The position numbers and the translations under genes are program-made. A DNA stretch of 64,000 bases from Diplodia intermedia (lineage: Eukaryota; Ascomycota; Dothideomycetes; Botryosphaeriales; Botryosphaeriaceae): the NCBI GenBank assembly GCA_021495925.1, contig JAKEKT010000125.1, forward strand, positions 24,742-88,741, given 5' to 3'. Positions within the stretch are counted from its first letter, which is position 1; every line of letters begins with the position of its first letter. The notes below the pieces were generated by a model that worked only from the letters and a program-made list of their open reading frames with translations, ran no database searches and had not been told where the DNA came from. This document shows, piece after piece, positions 33,906-46,607 of this stretch.

Positions 33906-36900
33906 CTGACGGCACAGTGCTTCTGGAAGGAATTAGCAAAATGAAGAGGCGGGCAACCAATGGCGACTGCATGCTGCTGTTTGAGGAGAGACTGGACGAT
34001 GGCCCGCGCAAAAGGAAATCTATCGTCGGAAAAAGAAGCAGTCCAGCCAGGCGCCGATGCGTCTCAGCCTCGGCGATCGAAGCCGCGAGGCTGCGCCCGA
34101 GCCAGACGATACAGCATCGGGACCGCAGCCAACGCCCGATGCAGCGCGGCAAAAGGATGGTCGGGGCGGGACGAGGCCGCCGGCGACGTCGAAAAAGGAC
34201 GTCTTCGACAAATGACGATCCTTAATTTCACGGCGGGCAGGGCCCGCCATTGGCGCCGCCGGGGCTGCTGCAGCGGGGTTCGACGGCACGGTGCGAAAGC
34301 GTGTTGGCCGCGGGGGCGATCCGCATTCCTGAGCCATGCGGGTGCTAGGCTGGCTGCGGCCACGAGCGCGCCGCCAACGGCCCAAGATGCAAGATTCGGG
34401 GCCAGTGCGAAGCGAGCAGTCTTGAAACGGCGTGCCGGATGAAGGGCGAAAGCCCGACGCCAGGGGAGGGGAGCGCGTGCATGCCCGCGGCATCTTGCGT
34501 GCGCCGCATGCTCCCAAGACATGTCGCAATGGGCCGGGATGTGACAGGGCAGGTGCGTGTCTGAAGCGTAGCGAGATTGATTTGAGCTTACCTCTGCGTC
34601 GTCCCCCGGCTGCTCAACACAATCTTGCAGCCTCTGTCGCCTGTCCACCAATACCCGTCGCCGTGGACCGCTGGCCGTGCGCCGATGAAGATTGATCGCG
34701 TCGGCCGCGGACGGGCTGCTTATCTGCTTTGTGCAACCACAGATGCAAATGACGTCCGTCTTCACGCTCTCGACACGCGGTCCCACGTTACACCGGGAGA
34801 TTCGCGCCGTATGCGGGTCGCTTGCCGCTTCCACGGTTCTTTTGCTCGGTACCTGCAGGGGCCGCGGTGGCCTCGATCAGCTCGATGCGGACGGTGTCCG
34901 GGCCGGAGGTGCGTGGTGGGGCTCTGGGGCCTGGAGATCTGGAGCAAATATCAGCAACCTCTGCGAGGACACGGCGGGACGACACCCCGGACGAGCTGGT
35001 CCCCACACGGAACTGGGCAGCAGCACCCCAAGGAGCTAGCGCTGGGCGGAAGAGCGGGACCAACCTTAAGGCGCACGATTGCCGAGGGTGCAGTCTGCAG
35101 CGAGCCGTGAGAATGCGACTGGTCCCAGGCGGGCGAGAGGAGGGAGCTGTCGGCCGCGGAATCGATCTGCTGCTCTCCTGCTGCGGCTTCCCCGCGGCCG
35201 GCTTTATAGATGGTTCGGTCAGCTCTCGCAGACGACGCTGGCCGCCAAGGTGGTCGCCAGGCGCGCGCCCTTGCGCTATTGGACTCAGATGGTCAGGACG
35301 GCGATGGAACTTGAGGCGACACTTCTGCTCTGGTCGCGGCGTCTCGCCAGAATAGTCGCCTGCATGGCACGGCACGCTGCCACGATTGCGCATTGCTGCA
35401 GCTGGGGCGAGCCACGAGGCGCGTGGCGTGGAGCATGCAACCTCTTGCTGACCCCCTTCCGTGGCCGCGGGCCCGCCAGATCTTAGAGATCCGATGCAAG
35501 ATGGAGAGTTCAAGAGGCTAGCGACCGCGAGGGCCCGCCGGGTTGGGCGATCGCGGAGCGCCACAGGGCCGCGCCGATCGCTCCGTGGCCTGGTGGCTGG
35601 GCCCAGCATGCCCGTCGTGCTGGAAACATGCGCCCCGGCTTCCTGGCTCGCACCGTGATACGAGGATTCCACCTGTGTCTCCAATGCTTCCAGCTCCACT
35701 CACGCCGGCCGTGCCGCGCCTGCACGCCTCTGCTTCTGGAAGGCGCCGCAAAAGCCCTGCACGCCTAACCCGCGCCATGTGCCCGTCACCACCACCCTTG
35801 CGCTCCCGGCAGCCCGTTCCTGGCCACCCACGCTCCTCCATTCCTCCCCGTACGGACGCCCCCCGCGCTGGCCAATCGTGCGCAGCCCTGCCTAACCCGG
35901 GCGTCTAGTGGTCTGGTCCCTCGTTACCCAAAGTATCCTCAATTGAAACTGTTTCATTCCGTCTCCAGCTCCTCTGCCATGGGTTCCCGGTTGGCGCTGC
36001 ACCGCCAGAAGCCCTGCTTTCTTGCGAGGTGCCGCGGTTGATGCCGAGTTGCTGCAGAGCAACAAGGGCCAAGGGCCTCCGCTTCGTCTTGCGACCAGAG
36101 CATCGTCAGGATGCCCCTGCCGTCGGGCACCAACACCAGCACCTGCAGCATCGACACTCTGCTGGAGAGAGCCGTCGAAGCCTCACTGTCTCACCAACCG
36201 CGTCATTCATTGCCTACATCTGCGCCTGTACGCCACGGACTCGGCCTCGCAGCCTACAGGAACGCCTGCCGCTGCAGCACCGGTCGCCGGGTTCCAAGAT
36301 CTCACTTCCGCGCCGTAAACGATGATGCATTCTAGACCCCGTTAAGACATGCTACTAATATCCTACTGTCAACCACTACTGCGGCCCCACGTGACCTCTA
36401 CCACCAAACACTCAGCTACCCCCGGCCTAACCACGAACGAAGAAGCAACTACCCGCTCTAGCGGCCGAGATGACAGTACCAAGAAAGATCTGCCCGCATA
36501 TCAATCCCCCCACCTCCATCGCTTATCATAGCCACTCGCCGGACGATTCGCAAAAAGATAATGGCTGCAGATGCCGTCACCACTGTTGCTCCCACGGCCG
36601 TGAACACACTAACCACGGCCCGTCTTGCCGCCGTGCAGCTAGTCGGAGTGATTCAATGCAAGACAACAGTGGCGGATGCAAGCGAGGCCCTCAGGCCTCC
36701 GGCATTGCTGCGAGCCCACGCCCAAGATCCACATCCCGCACACGGCACAATCTAGGGATCCCTGCCGTCAAAAGACACAGCATCGTATCCAACAGGAAGA
36801 GCATTTCATCGGCGGAAAGCAGATCGTGATCTGTCGCGTCGGTCGAAAGAAGTTGGTCGGCGCCTCCGACTCCTGCATCGAAGGCCTTGTTGCTGCCTCT

Positions 36901-37074
36901 CAAGTTCTGGGCCTCGTTGATGACGATGAATCCAAATCGACTGGGGGCAACACAGCCACTCCGGGCTTGCGCATTAACAAACTAGAAAACCAAACCATGT
37001 CAGTCTCTTGCACCAGACGCTTGGGTAAATAGTGCTGCTCACTTGTATGGCCCTAGCCTCTCCCGTACCCTTGT
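33906..37074. other. Gene-free GC-rich spacer
   Basis: 3.2 kb. Long frames are open on both strands at 34.0-36.0 kb because of high GC content, but their translations are Arg/Ala/Pro-rich with no domain, and opposite frames are equally open. The left part should hold the velvet-like promoter. Confidence 0.45.
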
Positions 37075-37974
37075 TCACGTAGAAAAGTAGCGCTGCTCAA
37101 TCTCGGAATCCACAGCACCCTCACCCTCCTCGACGACCGTAAACAGGTCATGGTCCGGCGCCCTCCACGAATGGCGGTGCTTCCTCCTCTTCCTCATCCT
37201 CCCGTCAACCAGGTCCTGAGCCCTGCCCTTGGTCGGCTCGCGCACGATGGTCCTGTACGGTTCCGTCGGCTCGGGGCCAGGCCTCTGCGGCTTCCTCACA
37301 TGCATCGGCGTGGAGCCCTCCTCGCTCATGTAGCCCTCGTCCGTCACCGCCACTTCGTCGTTTCGCCTCTTCCGCTGCTCCTGCCCGTCCCCCTTCCACC
37401 TCCCTTCCTCCTCCTCCTCCTGCGCCGCGGCGGCGGCTCGGTACTTGGCGATGTACTTGGCCCATCGCCTTGCCAACTTGCTCCTCAACTTGTCTTCCTC
37501 TCTCCTCCTCGTCTCGTCGGCGTCCCACTCGCCCCCGGCGACGTCGTCGTCCTCGTCGGTCGCGCTGTCGTCGGAGGGGATGATGCCGGCGCTGAAGGAG
37601 AGCTCGTCGTAGGGGTCGTCCTCGTCGCTCATCGGGCTCAAGAAGTGGGCGAACGGATCGTCGTCGATGTCTGGGAGCGACGACGACGACGACGACGGCC
37701 GCTGCTGCTCCAGCGGCGACGGCTGCTCCGGCGGCGTCGGCGGCGACACCGTGACGTAGGGTGTCGGCGGTCTCTGCGACATGGCCGACGATGAAGAGGA
37801 GGATGGGCCGAAGGGGGTGGTGGAGACGGCCGCGCGCTTCTTCGAGCCGGAGGGGCTGAGGTGGAAGTGCACGGGTGCGACGGCGAGGAGGTGGCGCGGC
37901 GAGAAGGGCGGCCACGAGTGCCGGCGGCTGTGGTGTTGTTGCTGTTGTTGGGATGATGCCTTTCGCGTGGGCAT
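37075..37974 (-). CDS. Low-complexity acidic hypothetical protein
   Basis: 299 residues from the ATG at 37974. The frame is open upstream to about 38259 without another ATG, so an upstream exon is possible. The sequence is of low complexity: Gln run (SSQQQQQHH), Ser runs, an acidic centre (SDEDDPYDELSFSAG, ATDEDDDVAGGEWD), a charged helix-like part (RRREEDKLRSKLARRWAKYIAKYRAAAAAQEEEEE), and a basic C-terminal stretch GRMRKRRKHRHSWRAPDHDLFTV. The HSWRAPDHDLFTV ending looks like the conserved end of mould proteins of unknown function. No enzyme motif or membrane segment was seen. A nuclear location is suggested by the basic clusters. The opposite strand is also open but composed of Arg/Leu/Pro runs. 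Confidence 0.7.
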   Translation of the reverse strand: MPTRKASSQQQQQHHSRRHSWPPFSPRHLLAVAPVHFHLSPSGSKKRAAVSTTPFGPSSSSSSAMSQRPPTPYVTVSPPTPPEQPSPLEQQRPSSSSSSLPDIDDDPFAHFLSPMSDEDDPYDELSFSAGIIPSDDSATDEDDDVAGGEWDADETRRREEDKLRSKLARRWAKYIAKYRAAAAAQEEEEEGRWKGDGQEQRKRRNDEVAVTDEGYMSEEGSTPMHVRKPQRPGPEPTEPYRTIVREPTKGRAQDLVDGRMRKRRKHRHSWRAPDHDLFTVVEEGEGAVDSEIEQRYFST

Positions 37975-40900
37975 TGTGGTGGTTGCGTTTCCTTCCGGCT
38001 CTTGTTCCTCCGAGGTAGGTTGTTGCTGCGGCGGGTTTGCGTCACCCGCCGTCGGTACGGTAAGCGACTGTTGTCTTCCTGTTTTCCCCTTGGCTCCTTT
38101 CGTTCTCTTCTCTTTCGTCTTCCTCAGCAAGCCGCTGGTTTCGCTCGTTGTTCCCTTTTCTCTCCTCCTCAAACGACTGAAGGGCCAGCAGCCGCGCAGG
38201 TGTTGGTACGCCAGCTGGATCAAAGAATGGTGGAGGTGTCGCGTCGTGAGGCTAGGCACGACAAGACGGTCCCAGGTTTGGATGATGAAAATACAACAAA
38301 AAAGAAATATCCAGCTCGGGGTGGATAAACGGGCGATCTTCAGCTTATTTGGGAGGGGAGAGGGGGCGGGGGTGGGCGAGGGTTGGCGGAACTATATGTA
38401 TACGGTGTAGGGCGGCCGCAGGGTGGTGGGCGAGGGCGGGAGATGACGATAGGTGGTGGATGACTGGACTTTTCCCTCACACACCCACCCACACACACCC
38501 ATGTGCGCAGCGCCCGCAACACCCAGCTACGAGGCACACTCACACAGTCGCTCACACACACCGCACCCCAGCCACCCCACCCCGGCTAGCACGGGCGGGC
38601 GCGGGCGTAGATCGCGGGTAAATCAAGGCATCAATAGAAATTGGGAAGTACGATCGCGCGCTTTCGCATTTCCCGTCGCCTCATTGCCCATCCCGTCGGC
38701 CTGACTTGGGCGGCTGTGTGATGGATGTTGGGTGGGGCAAACGGAAAAGAGCAACACGCACTAAGTCACAGCCACACGGCGGCGGCACACAACACGCGTA
38801 GGCGAGGATGGATGATGGGCTACGCGTATGAGTGAGTAGTGAGTCCTTGCAAAGCAAAAGTGCGCAGGTGCTTGGTGGACACGGCGCGGTTGGGCGAGTG
38901 ACCAGCTGCTAGCCCGGCTGCTAAGCTCCAAGCTAGCATCATGCGGCTCTTTTAGGGCCGTGGATGTTGCCGAATATGCAGGGGTTCGTGCTCTCTTTTC
39001 TCACTGTGGCGCGTGGGCCCGCCGCCGCCGCCGCCGCCTCCTCCTCCTCCTCCCTCTATCCTTTCCCTCCTACTACCTGATGATCCGGCGTATTATTGGG
39101 CTGGGCTGGGCTCATCAGCGGGCGCCAGTCCCCTCCCAGGACGCCTCGCTTGTTAGTTTTTCTCGCTCTTTGCGGCTACCCTTTATTTTTTTCTCTCTCT
39201 CTCTCTCTTTCTCAAATCCCCCTTCGGAACGAAGCGGAGGCGCTAGCGATGGAAGGAATATGGATTGCTATGGGCAACGAGCCTTGTCGGCCTGGGCCGA
39301 AGCGGGGATGCGAAGAAAAAAAAAGGCTACGGCCATGGTACGTTTGAGCCTTGGTTTACGTGTGTTTATTTTTAATTCTTGGCTTTTCACTCGCCCTCCA
39401 TGCGACTCTGGGACTAGGTCTTTGGGTTGCGGTGAGGACGACGATAATGGGCGGTAAGTAGTAGTAAGCCAGGATACCGCGGCGGTGTGGCGACCTTCCT
39501 TCTCACGCCCCGTCCGAGACGAAACAATACTTTTTTTTTTTCATTGGGAAGGCAATAGCGCTATCACACTTCCTTCCCGGAAGTGGGTTTGATCTCAGCT
39601 ATGCCATGGTGGTTGCTAATATTCAAAGGGTGGGGCTTGGGTTGGTGAGGACGGAACGCTCGGTTGTGAAGGGGAGGAGGCGCGGCGTAGACGTGATGCG
39701 TGCATCCCATCATGTGAGGCGCCGATGGCGGGCTTGTGGCAGCTTATGCGACAGGCTAGCGCTGGGCAGCAGACTTACGGCAATACGTCCCTCCGCCGGG
39801 GAGAATCGGAGGAGGGGGGGAGGAGAGTGACGATGATAATCTAGCAGCGGTCAGGGCGACCATGTTCGACTCGATCGAGAGATGTCGTCCATGGCGGTGT
39901 CTTTGCGCGGCCATGCTGCATTTCCCCATATTCGACCGCATGTTCAGTTTAAGCGGAGAAGGTTTCGAACGTCCCTGGCGCGTGTGCGGAGTGGCGAGCG
40001 CACGCAGGGGAAGAGGGTGTCTGCAGCGGTTGCGGCCTATCAGGGCGGGGCGGCAGTGCTGCAGGCGCGTTGTGCGCGTCCTGCGCGTAATGCATGGAGG
40101 GCTGCGGAGGGTGGGCAGCGCGGGCGTATGACTCGGCAACCGCGCTCGGGGCGGGCGGGTGAGTGGTGGGAGGGTGTGTGGGTTTGCGAGGAGGGTGTGC
40201 GGTGGTGAGGTCAGATGGCAGCGCGCGAGTCAGGGTCCAGCTGCCTTCCCCGCTGTCACGTCTGCGATGCCTGAAGATCGCGGCCGATCTTGCACCCACG
40301 ACCAGTCACCTCGCCGCACCCTCTCTGCAAACCCGCATGCGGATCCTCTCGGGTATGCACGCCGGCTGCAGGTCGCGACGCTGCCGCCACCGCCTCCCTT
40401 CCCCTCTTGGGCCATGTTATCGCTCACTCTCACCCTCCGCCTCGCCCTCTTGCCTAAACAGGCACGCTGCCGGCAGCGACTGTCCTGCCGTCGGTCACGG
40501 AACACAAGATCATCCCGATGAAACAGGCACGGTGCTACCGCGCAATTCGTTTCTCTCCGCGCGCCTCATCCACCAGACGCCGCTGATGCTTGCACCGAGT
40601 GCACTTGCGCCCAAGACGACTGTGAGGCGGAGCATGACAACCCCGGCTGATAATGAGGCTTTGCGCCCCTGTTGCTTTTTCGTTAGTCATGCCCGCCCAG
40701 GCCCGCGCTTCCGTTATTTCCGTGTCCCCAGCCTCGTTTGTGCCCGTCATTCCTTCACGCGTTCGCCGGGCCTGAGACAGCTCGAGGGACGCGCGCGGAG
40801 CTCGAGAACTGTCGGTTGCCCCGCGGACGACACATTGCGTCATCGATTGCCCCGGCTGCAGCTGCAGCTGCAGGTTTCTGCCTCGAGTCGTTCCAGGTTC

Positions 40901-43900
40901 GTACTTCCCCGCTGACTGCCAGATGTGAGCAGTAAGTTACCTGGTGACCTTACCGTCGTACATGAAAGATGCAAGCAGCCGCCCCTGTGGCTCTAACAAC
41001 CCAAGGTTACCTCGCCACGGCTCTATGCGCCCGCCTTCCGCGCCTGCACCAGATGCCTCGCTGCCTTGTAATATTCTCAAAATCTTTTTGCTTTTCCCCT
41101 CACCATCTTGGATCCTTCTATCTTTCCTTGCTCGCTTCCATTCCCTTCCGGCGTTCTCGCGTCAGCCACCCACACAAGGGCGAGCCTGAACTTTCGCCAC
41201 CGTTGACGAGAGCCACAGCCCTCTTCGTATCCTGTCCCTTCTGCCTGCCCCATTCCTCCTGACCGGCAGCGCCCCATGAGGCTGATTCCCTTCCTCTTTT
41301 GCAAGTCCGTCACCGTCGCAGGCTTCCAAAACACGCAAACCGTCTCGCCACCTGCTCAGTCATCAATATTGACACCGCCTCTCACGCTACACCCAGGCAA
41401 CGACATTCCCGCGTTTGTATTCGCTTCTCACTGTCGCCGTTTGTTGATGGTGTGCAAAGTCAGAGCAGCGGTGTGACTGGCGCAGCACTCAACCCTCTGC
41501 TCAGCCCTGCCCCCATCCCCCCCGCACACATCACACAACTAACCAAATCCGCACCCACATGTTCTCCTAGTGCGGCTCCATCTCAGCCGATGAACCGCCC
41601 CTGCTCATTTAGGAAATCACACCTCCTGTCCCCCATCCAATAGATTCGCCGGGGTCTTACGTGAGAACGAACCGGCGAATGTGAGGCGGAGGCGTCCGGC
41701 GGCGCTCTTTCCGTCCATCACTTTCCACGCTGTGAGAAACGTGGCTGCTCATGGCGGTGGTCGAGACCACCGTCGATCTTGCTGGCAAGTTATCCCGCCG
41801 CTCTTTCGAAATCATGGCATACGGATCGTTCAAAGGCACGCTGGGGCCGTGTTCCCAACCCCTGCACGAATCAGAAAAGTCGTATATTTTGGCTGGACCG
41901 GCTGCAAGTGGGCTCCGGAAAAGAAACCAAGTAACACCTTTGCTTCGCGGTCTGTGACAGGCGCCAGCTTGGCCGTAGTCGGCATTGGCTGCCGCAAGGC
42001 TGGGGCCGGGTACGATGCATGGCGCCAGCAGCGTAACGAGCCGCCGATACGATGGGGGGGTCGAAAAGCAAGGCTTACTACCCACCTGGCCGTAGAGCCC
42101 CGGGGGGTTGTTCCTGCGTCGACAGTCGCGCGCGTGTGCATCGTACATAGATGCACGTTGACAGCATGCATGTAGGCGACCACGGATCAGCACGGGCGGA
42201 CAGCAGGGTAGGTAGATAGATTGGAATGGGCGGGCGGACCCTGTTGATCTACATACCTGGCTACCGGCATTCCCGCCCAGCAGTGTCGTGGGAAATGGCG
42301 TGACACTGACGAGTCCCACCATCCAGGTAGGGTCTGCCCTGCATCTGTTAGTCCGTGTGTCTCTTTCATTGCATTATCGCCGGGAGACCATGCCGTTCTT
42401 TAGTCCGTTGCGTACCTGACTACCGCGGCCTCGGTACTGTAGCCAGCCGCGGCGACGGGACGTTCTAGAATCTGTCTCATATTGTTGAATCTCTTTTTTT
42501 TTTTTGTTTCTTGGTACTCGATTCTGCGCGCAGAAGGAACGTCTGAGGAAAACGATTCCGACGGCTCCCACTGAGAAGAAGCCGAGAAAAATAAAACCAT
42601 CACGTCGTTGGCCCTGTCCTCCCCTCCTGCCCTCTTCCTCCCTGCAAAGAGGCGAAGTCCAAAGAAAGGAAAAAGTAAAAAAAGAGAAGAAGAAGCCAGT
42701 GGTGTCGCAAGGCCTCCTCATTCTTTCCTTCTACCAAGGTTCCCTCCCCCCACCCCCAACCCCAATCGCCATCTATGTATGTACGTACCCGCCCTGCCTT
42801 ACTCCATTCAACGAGAAGAAGGGTAACCTTACACCGCTTATTATTTCTCCTTGTCCCCGTCTCTACCCACGGAAGCTAAGGAAGGGTTTTTTTTTCTCTG
42901 TCTCACCTGTATGAGCGGCAGAGCTGGGGTTTGATGTGGGGGGTTAATGGAAGTCCTTGTACGTATGTATGTACGTGCCCTTCAGCACGGACTCTGACCG
43001 TGTGGCGTGAGAGCGTGAGTGTGTAACGGCTCAGCCTCTCTTTCTCCATCTACCTCTTTTTCCTCTCCCACTCTCTCTCTCTCTTCCGTCCTTCCTCCGT
43101 GCGAACGGTTCGACCAATGGACGTAGCCTCCAAACGGCGATCTTCACCGCCAGCGAGACAAGCGCGCGAGTGAAACCTGCTGGAAGAGAGGGAAAAAAAA
43201 AAGAATGGAAAGAGAGAGAGAGAGAGAACGGTCTTAGGCGTTGGGGGGACAGGGCCATGTACCAGGGAGCAAGCAGAAGGAAGGGACGGACGGACCCTGT
43301 CGCGTTGCTCTCGGATGAACCGAGTTCTTGGATCCTTGGCTCGGGTTTTCCTTCTCCCTGCTGCCTCTTGTTTTCCTTTTTCTCATCTCTTGTATCTTGT
43401 GACATGAGGTGCGTGATCGTCCCGTGTTGTGTCTTACACTTCCCTGTTCCTCCCTTCTTTTCCGTTCTGTAGTGGTGGCGGTTGGAGCGGGGGATATCTT
43501 GCATTGCAGCATGGAGGAAGGAAGCATTCGGGGCATACATCAGGGCGGAGAGTTATCCTGTGACTGCTTGGTTGTTGCGGAGGAGTTGTAGTTTCTTTTT
43601 GTCCCTCTTTTTCTTTGTTTTGAGGGGGAGGGACGTTGGATCCACGATTCGCACGTGTCCCCCGTGACTTCGTCGGTTGCATCTGCATTGCATTTGCATT
43701 ACATTTGCGCTAGAATATCTACAATGCTCATGGTATCCCTTCCTTCATACCGTCGACCATCTACTTCGTGTGTTGATCATCCCGATCGTAAACCCATCAT
43801 CCCGGTTCGAACAACGAAACCGGGTAGAACCCTGAACGCCCGCTTGCTAGCCATTGCCTTCCAAAAAACCCCGGACCTCGAGAGCAAGGTATCTCAGTCG

Positions 43901-44067
43901 TCCATCATCATTATGTACGTGAAAAGTGGGAAAATCAAGGAAAATTGAGATGAAAAAAACAAAACAATCTGGAGAAAGGTTCCCCCCAAATTCACACTGA
44001 TCATTAGCAACGATCAAACACCAAGCGCCTCTACAACCAGTCAAGCTCTACTAAGCGAGTAGTCTCC
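37975..44067. other. 6-kb gene-poor region with simple repeats
   Basis: No gene was recognised. It holds CA-rich DNA (38480-38580), CTC and CT runs (39035-39060, 39193-39208), poly-T tracts (39531-39541, 42493-42503), CT and AG runs around 43068-43083 and 43210-43226, and TATG/TACG repeats near 42775-42785 and 42960-42976. Frames on both strands are short and low in complexity. Part of it is the promoter of the gene at 37-38 kb; at the right end it is the 3' flank of the membrane protein gene. Confidence 0.5.
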
Positions 44068-45543
44068 TTACTCCGAGTCGCTCAAGCTATCCCTCCTGTT
44101 GCGGCGCGCGGTCCTCCTGTAGCCGTCCATGACGTTGCGACCCCTGCGGCCGGGGGCACCGACCTGGCTGATGCTCTCGTCGGGCAAGATGGTCGGGGGC
44201 GCGGCGGGGCCGCTGAGGCCGGGGATGTGGTGCGAGTAGACCTTGGTGCCAGTGTCGCTCTCAGTGACACTGCTGCCAAGGTCGTTGCGCGAGCCGCCGC
44301 GGGAACGGCTGTGGTGACGGCTACTGCTGCCTTGCTTGCGCGGGCTGCTGTTGCTCTGGCGACGGACGTGAGACTGGCTGCGCGTACGCGATTGACTGCG
44401 CGTGTGGGATTGGCTGCGGCGGGACGAGTTGCGGTGGTGCTGGCGAGGCGAAGACGACGGTGCGTCGTATGAACGGGCAGCGGGCGTGGGACGGGCAATG
44501 TTAGCCTCGGCATTGGGGCGATAGGACGAGTAGTAGGAGTCTTCATTGTTGGTGTAGACATCCGTGTACGCATCCTCGGTCGCCGTGTAGCCGCCCGTGT
44601 AGCTCGTCGCCTCGGTGAACTCGGTCATCTCGTCATCGTAGCGGCGGTGGGTGCGGCGCTCGGGCGAGTCGGGCGCGGCGGGAGAGTAGGAGCGGTCGGT
44701 CTTGCCCTTGCCCTTCTTCATCTCCTTGGCCTTGGCCTTCTCGCGCTTCTTGTTCTCGGCCAGCTTGGCCTTTTGCACTTTGGCGGCCTCCTTCTGCGCC
44801 TTGCGGAGCTCCTTCTCGCGTGCTTCGGCTTCCTTCTTGGCCGTCTTCTTGTCCTTGGGCTTGGTGTCCTTGACGAGAGGGCGTTGAGAAAGCTCAGAGC
44901 CAAGCTCAGAAGGTTCGGTGTTGGTGTAGTCGTAGTGCGTGCCGTCGGGAGCGCGATTGATGCCACCAACGCGAGCGGGCTTTTCGTGGCGGTAGTCGGC
45001 GAGCTCAGGGTCTCTGTCCTTGCGGCGCTTCTTGCGGCCGTCTCCGCCTCTGATGCCTTCGCCCGCCCTGCGCTGCTGCTCTTCCTTCTCGTCAACCATG
45101 GAGGTAGTGTCACTGTAGCCGACGCTGGTCGGGGCGCCGTAGGTGCCGCCGTGCACGACGCTGCCACCGCCCAGCCTGGTGCTCTTGGTCGCGTTGGACA
45201 GCGTGCGGCCATCAGGACCCTTGCGGCGCAGGACAGTGCTCTTGTAGTCGTCCCAGTCCTCCTTGCCACGCCACTTGAAGCCACCGTTCTTGGCCCAGAA
45301 GAAGAACCAGATGGAGCCCAGGACCATGCCGGCACCAATCAGTGCGAACAGGGCGAGGAAGCCTTGGTTGTTGAAGTCGGTGGCCGGGCGCGCGCCTGAA
45401 CCGAATTCAACCGACTTCGTCGCGCGTTTGGCCACTTCATGAACGGTGGCTTCCATGCTGGAGGACGCAGAGGTTGCTGCATGGCTGTCGGGCGAGGCCC
45501 CGCGGCGGAGCAACGCGTTAAGGAGATGCGGGAGCGGCGCCAT
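44068..45543 (-). CDS. Single-pass membrane protein with long charged tail
   Basis: A single exon of 491 residues and no recognised family. The N-terminus MAPLPHLLNALLRRG is followed by a Ser-rich part. One transmembrane segment lies at about 62-81 (GFLALFALIGAGMVLGSIWFF). The rest is cytosolic: KWRGKEDWDDYKSTVLRRKG next to the membrane, a Lys/Glu/Ala helix at about 225-285 (KKEAEAREKELRKAQKEAAK), a Tyr/Thr-rich part (TEFTEATSYTGGYTATEDAY), an Arg/Ser/His-rich SHTRSQSRTRSQSH stretch, and a basic end RRTARRNRRDSLSDSE. The RS-like and acidic-phosphosite motifs suggest phosphorylation. It resembles conserved mould proteins of unknown function. It is divergent from the F-box gene. Confidence 0.8.
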   Translation of the reverse strand: MAPLPHLLNALLRRGASPDSHAATSASSSMEATVHEVAKRATKSVEFGSGARPATDFNNQGFLALFALIGAGMVLGSIWFFFWAKNGGFKWRGKEDWDDYKSTVLRRKGPDGRTLSNATKSTRLGGGSVVHGGTYGAPTSVGYSDTTSMVDEKEEQQRRAGEGIRGGDGRKKRRKDRDPELADYRHEKPARVGGINRAPDGTHYDYTNTEPSELGSELSQRPLVKDTKPKDKKTAKKEAEAREKELRKAQKEAAKVQKAKLAENKKREKAKAKEMKKGKGKTDRSYSPAAPDSPERRTHRRYDDEMTEFTEATSYTGGYTATEDAYTDVYTNNEDSYYSSYRPNAEANIARPTPAARSYDAPSSSPRQHHRNSSRRSQSHTRSQSRTRSQSHVRRQSNSSPRKQGSSSRHHSRSRGGSRNDLGSSVTESDTGTKVYSHHIPGLSGPAAPPTILPDESISQVGAPGRRGRNVMDGYRRTARRNRRDSLSDSE

Positions 45544-46607
45544 GGTTTTTCTTTTTTCTATGCGGTGATGTGATGTCGAGTAGTCGGAGGTGCCTCGAGG
45601 CTGAGCCGCAGCTCGAAGGTAGCGCGGGTTGTTGCGTTCAGCACGAGGGTAAGGCGGTCAAGTAAACAAAGCTCAGACGATACCCGGTCCGCGGCTCGCA
45701 CGTGGAGAAGCAGAGCAGAATGTGAGGATTTTGGGTAGAAGAGGCAGACTAGCCTGTGAGTAAGGGCGAGGAATGCAGGCAAAAGTCTGGGGTCCAGCTC
45801 GGCGGCGGGCGTGGATAACTGTGGTTGCGGGTGGCTGGTGGCTGGTGGAGCGCGGATATGGGGAGGCTGGGGATGGCTGGCGCTGCCCTGATCTGATGAC
45901 GCGCTGTTTACCCGCGTCACCGCGTTTCCCCGTCAACCCCCCGCGACCGCCAAAACCAAAGTCGTGGCCGCATCGCACCCGCACGCCGTGCCTCAGACAT
46001 CCCTGATTGACCAGCCATCCAGGGACATTGTGCGAATCGTCCCAGATGGTTTCACCCCCGTGCGACTTGCGACGAGAGCAGCGGCGTGGGGAACTCCCCA
46101 TCCGATCCACATACGGCCAGTCTTCATATATTTGCGAATCTGAGCCACCCGAGTAACTCATGGGCTCAGTTATCCAGTTCGCTTCCTGTTGTAAGGTTCG
46201 CGTCAAGGAGAGCTTGCAATAACATACAACGACCGTAACAGTGGCTTCTAAATAGCTCTGGACCGGACGAATCCTGCGGATCAACTTCGGACATGTCTGG
46301 ACCTGCTGCCTAGCCAGCGTCCAAGCATTTAAAGTTACTGGTGTTGCTGCACACTCTCTCCCTCTCTTTCGCGCGCCCTAGTGTCAAATGACTCGACCAA
46401 TTAGGCACTGGGCTGCATTGGGTTATACACACTACCCTACTACAACCTCACATCATCAATCAGCACAACCCCACGCCGCAAATCATAAAGCAATCACCGT
46501 TACAAGACGATCATAATCAACCGCAACCACGCCCGCGGGACCCAAGCAGCACCGCCTTGCATATCCCGTAGAGAAATTCCAATAGAAAAAAACCAAAACC
46601 AAAAGCC
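45544..46607. promoter_or_regulatory. Divergent promoter region, membrane protein and F-box genes
   Basis: 1.06 kb between two start codons that point away from each other. It includes CT-rich DNA (46350-46380) and A-rich leader sequence directly before the F-box ATG (AATAGAAAAAAACCAAAACC). No TATA box is obvious. Confidence 0.55.

Noticed and set aside
34020..35699. Frames of 160-303 codons on both strands in the GC-rich spacer
   Set aside because: Both strands are open over the same bases because stops are rare at high GC; the translations are Arg/Ala/Pro/Ser mixtures with no fold.
43800..43835. CCGGTTCGAACAACGAAACCGG, a possible tRNA T-arm
   Set aside because: No matching acceptor, D-arm or anticodon arm could be placed around it.
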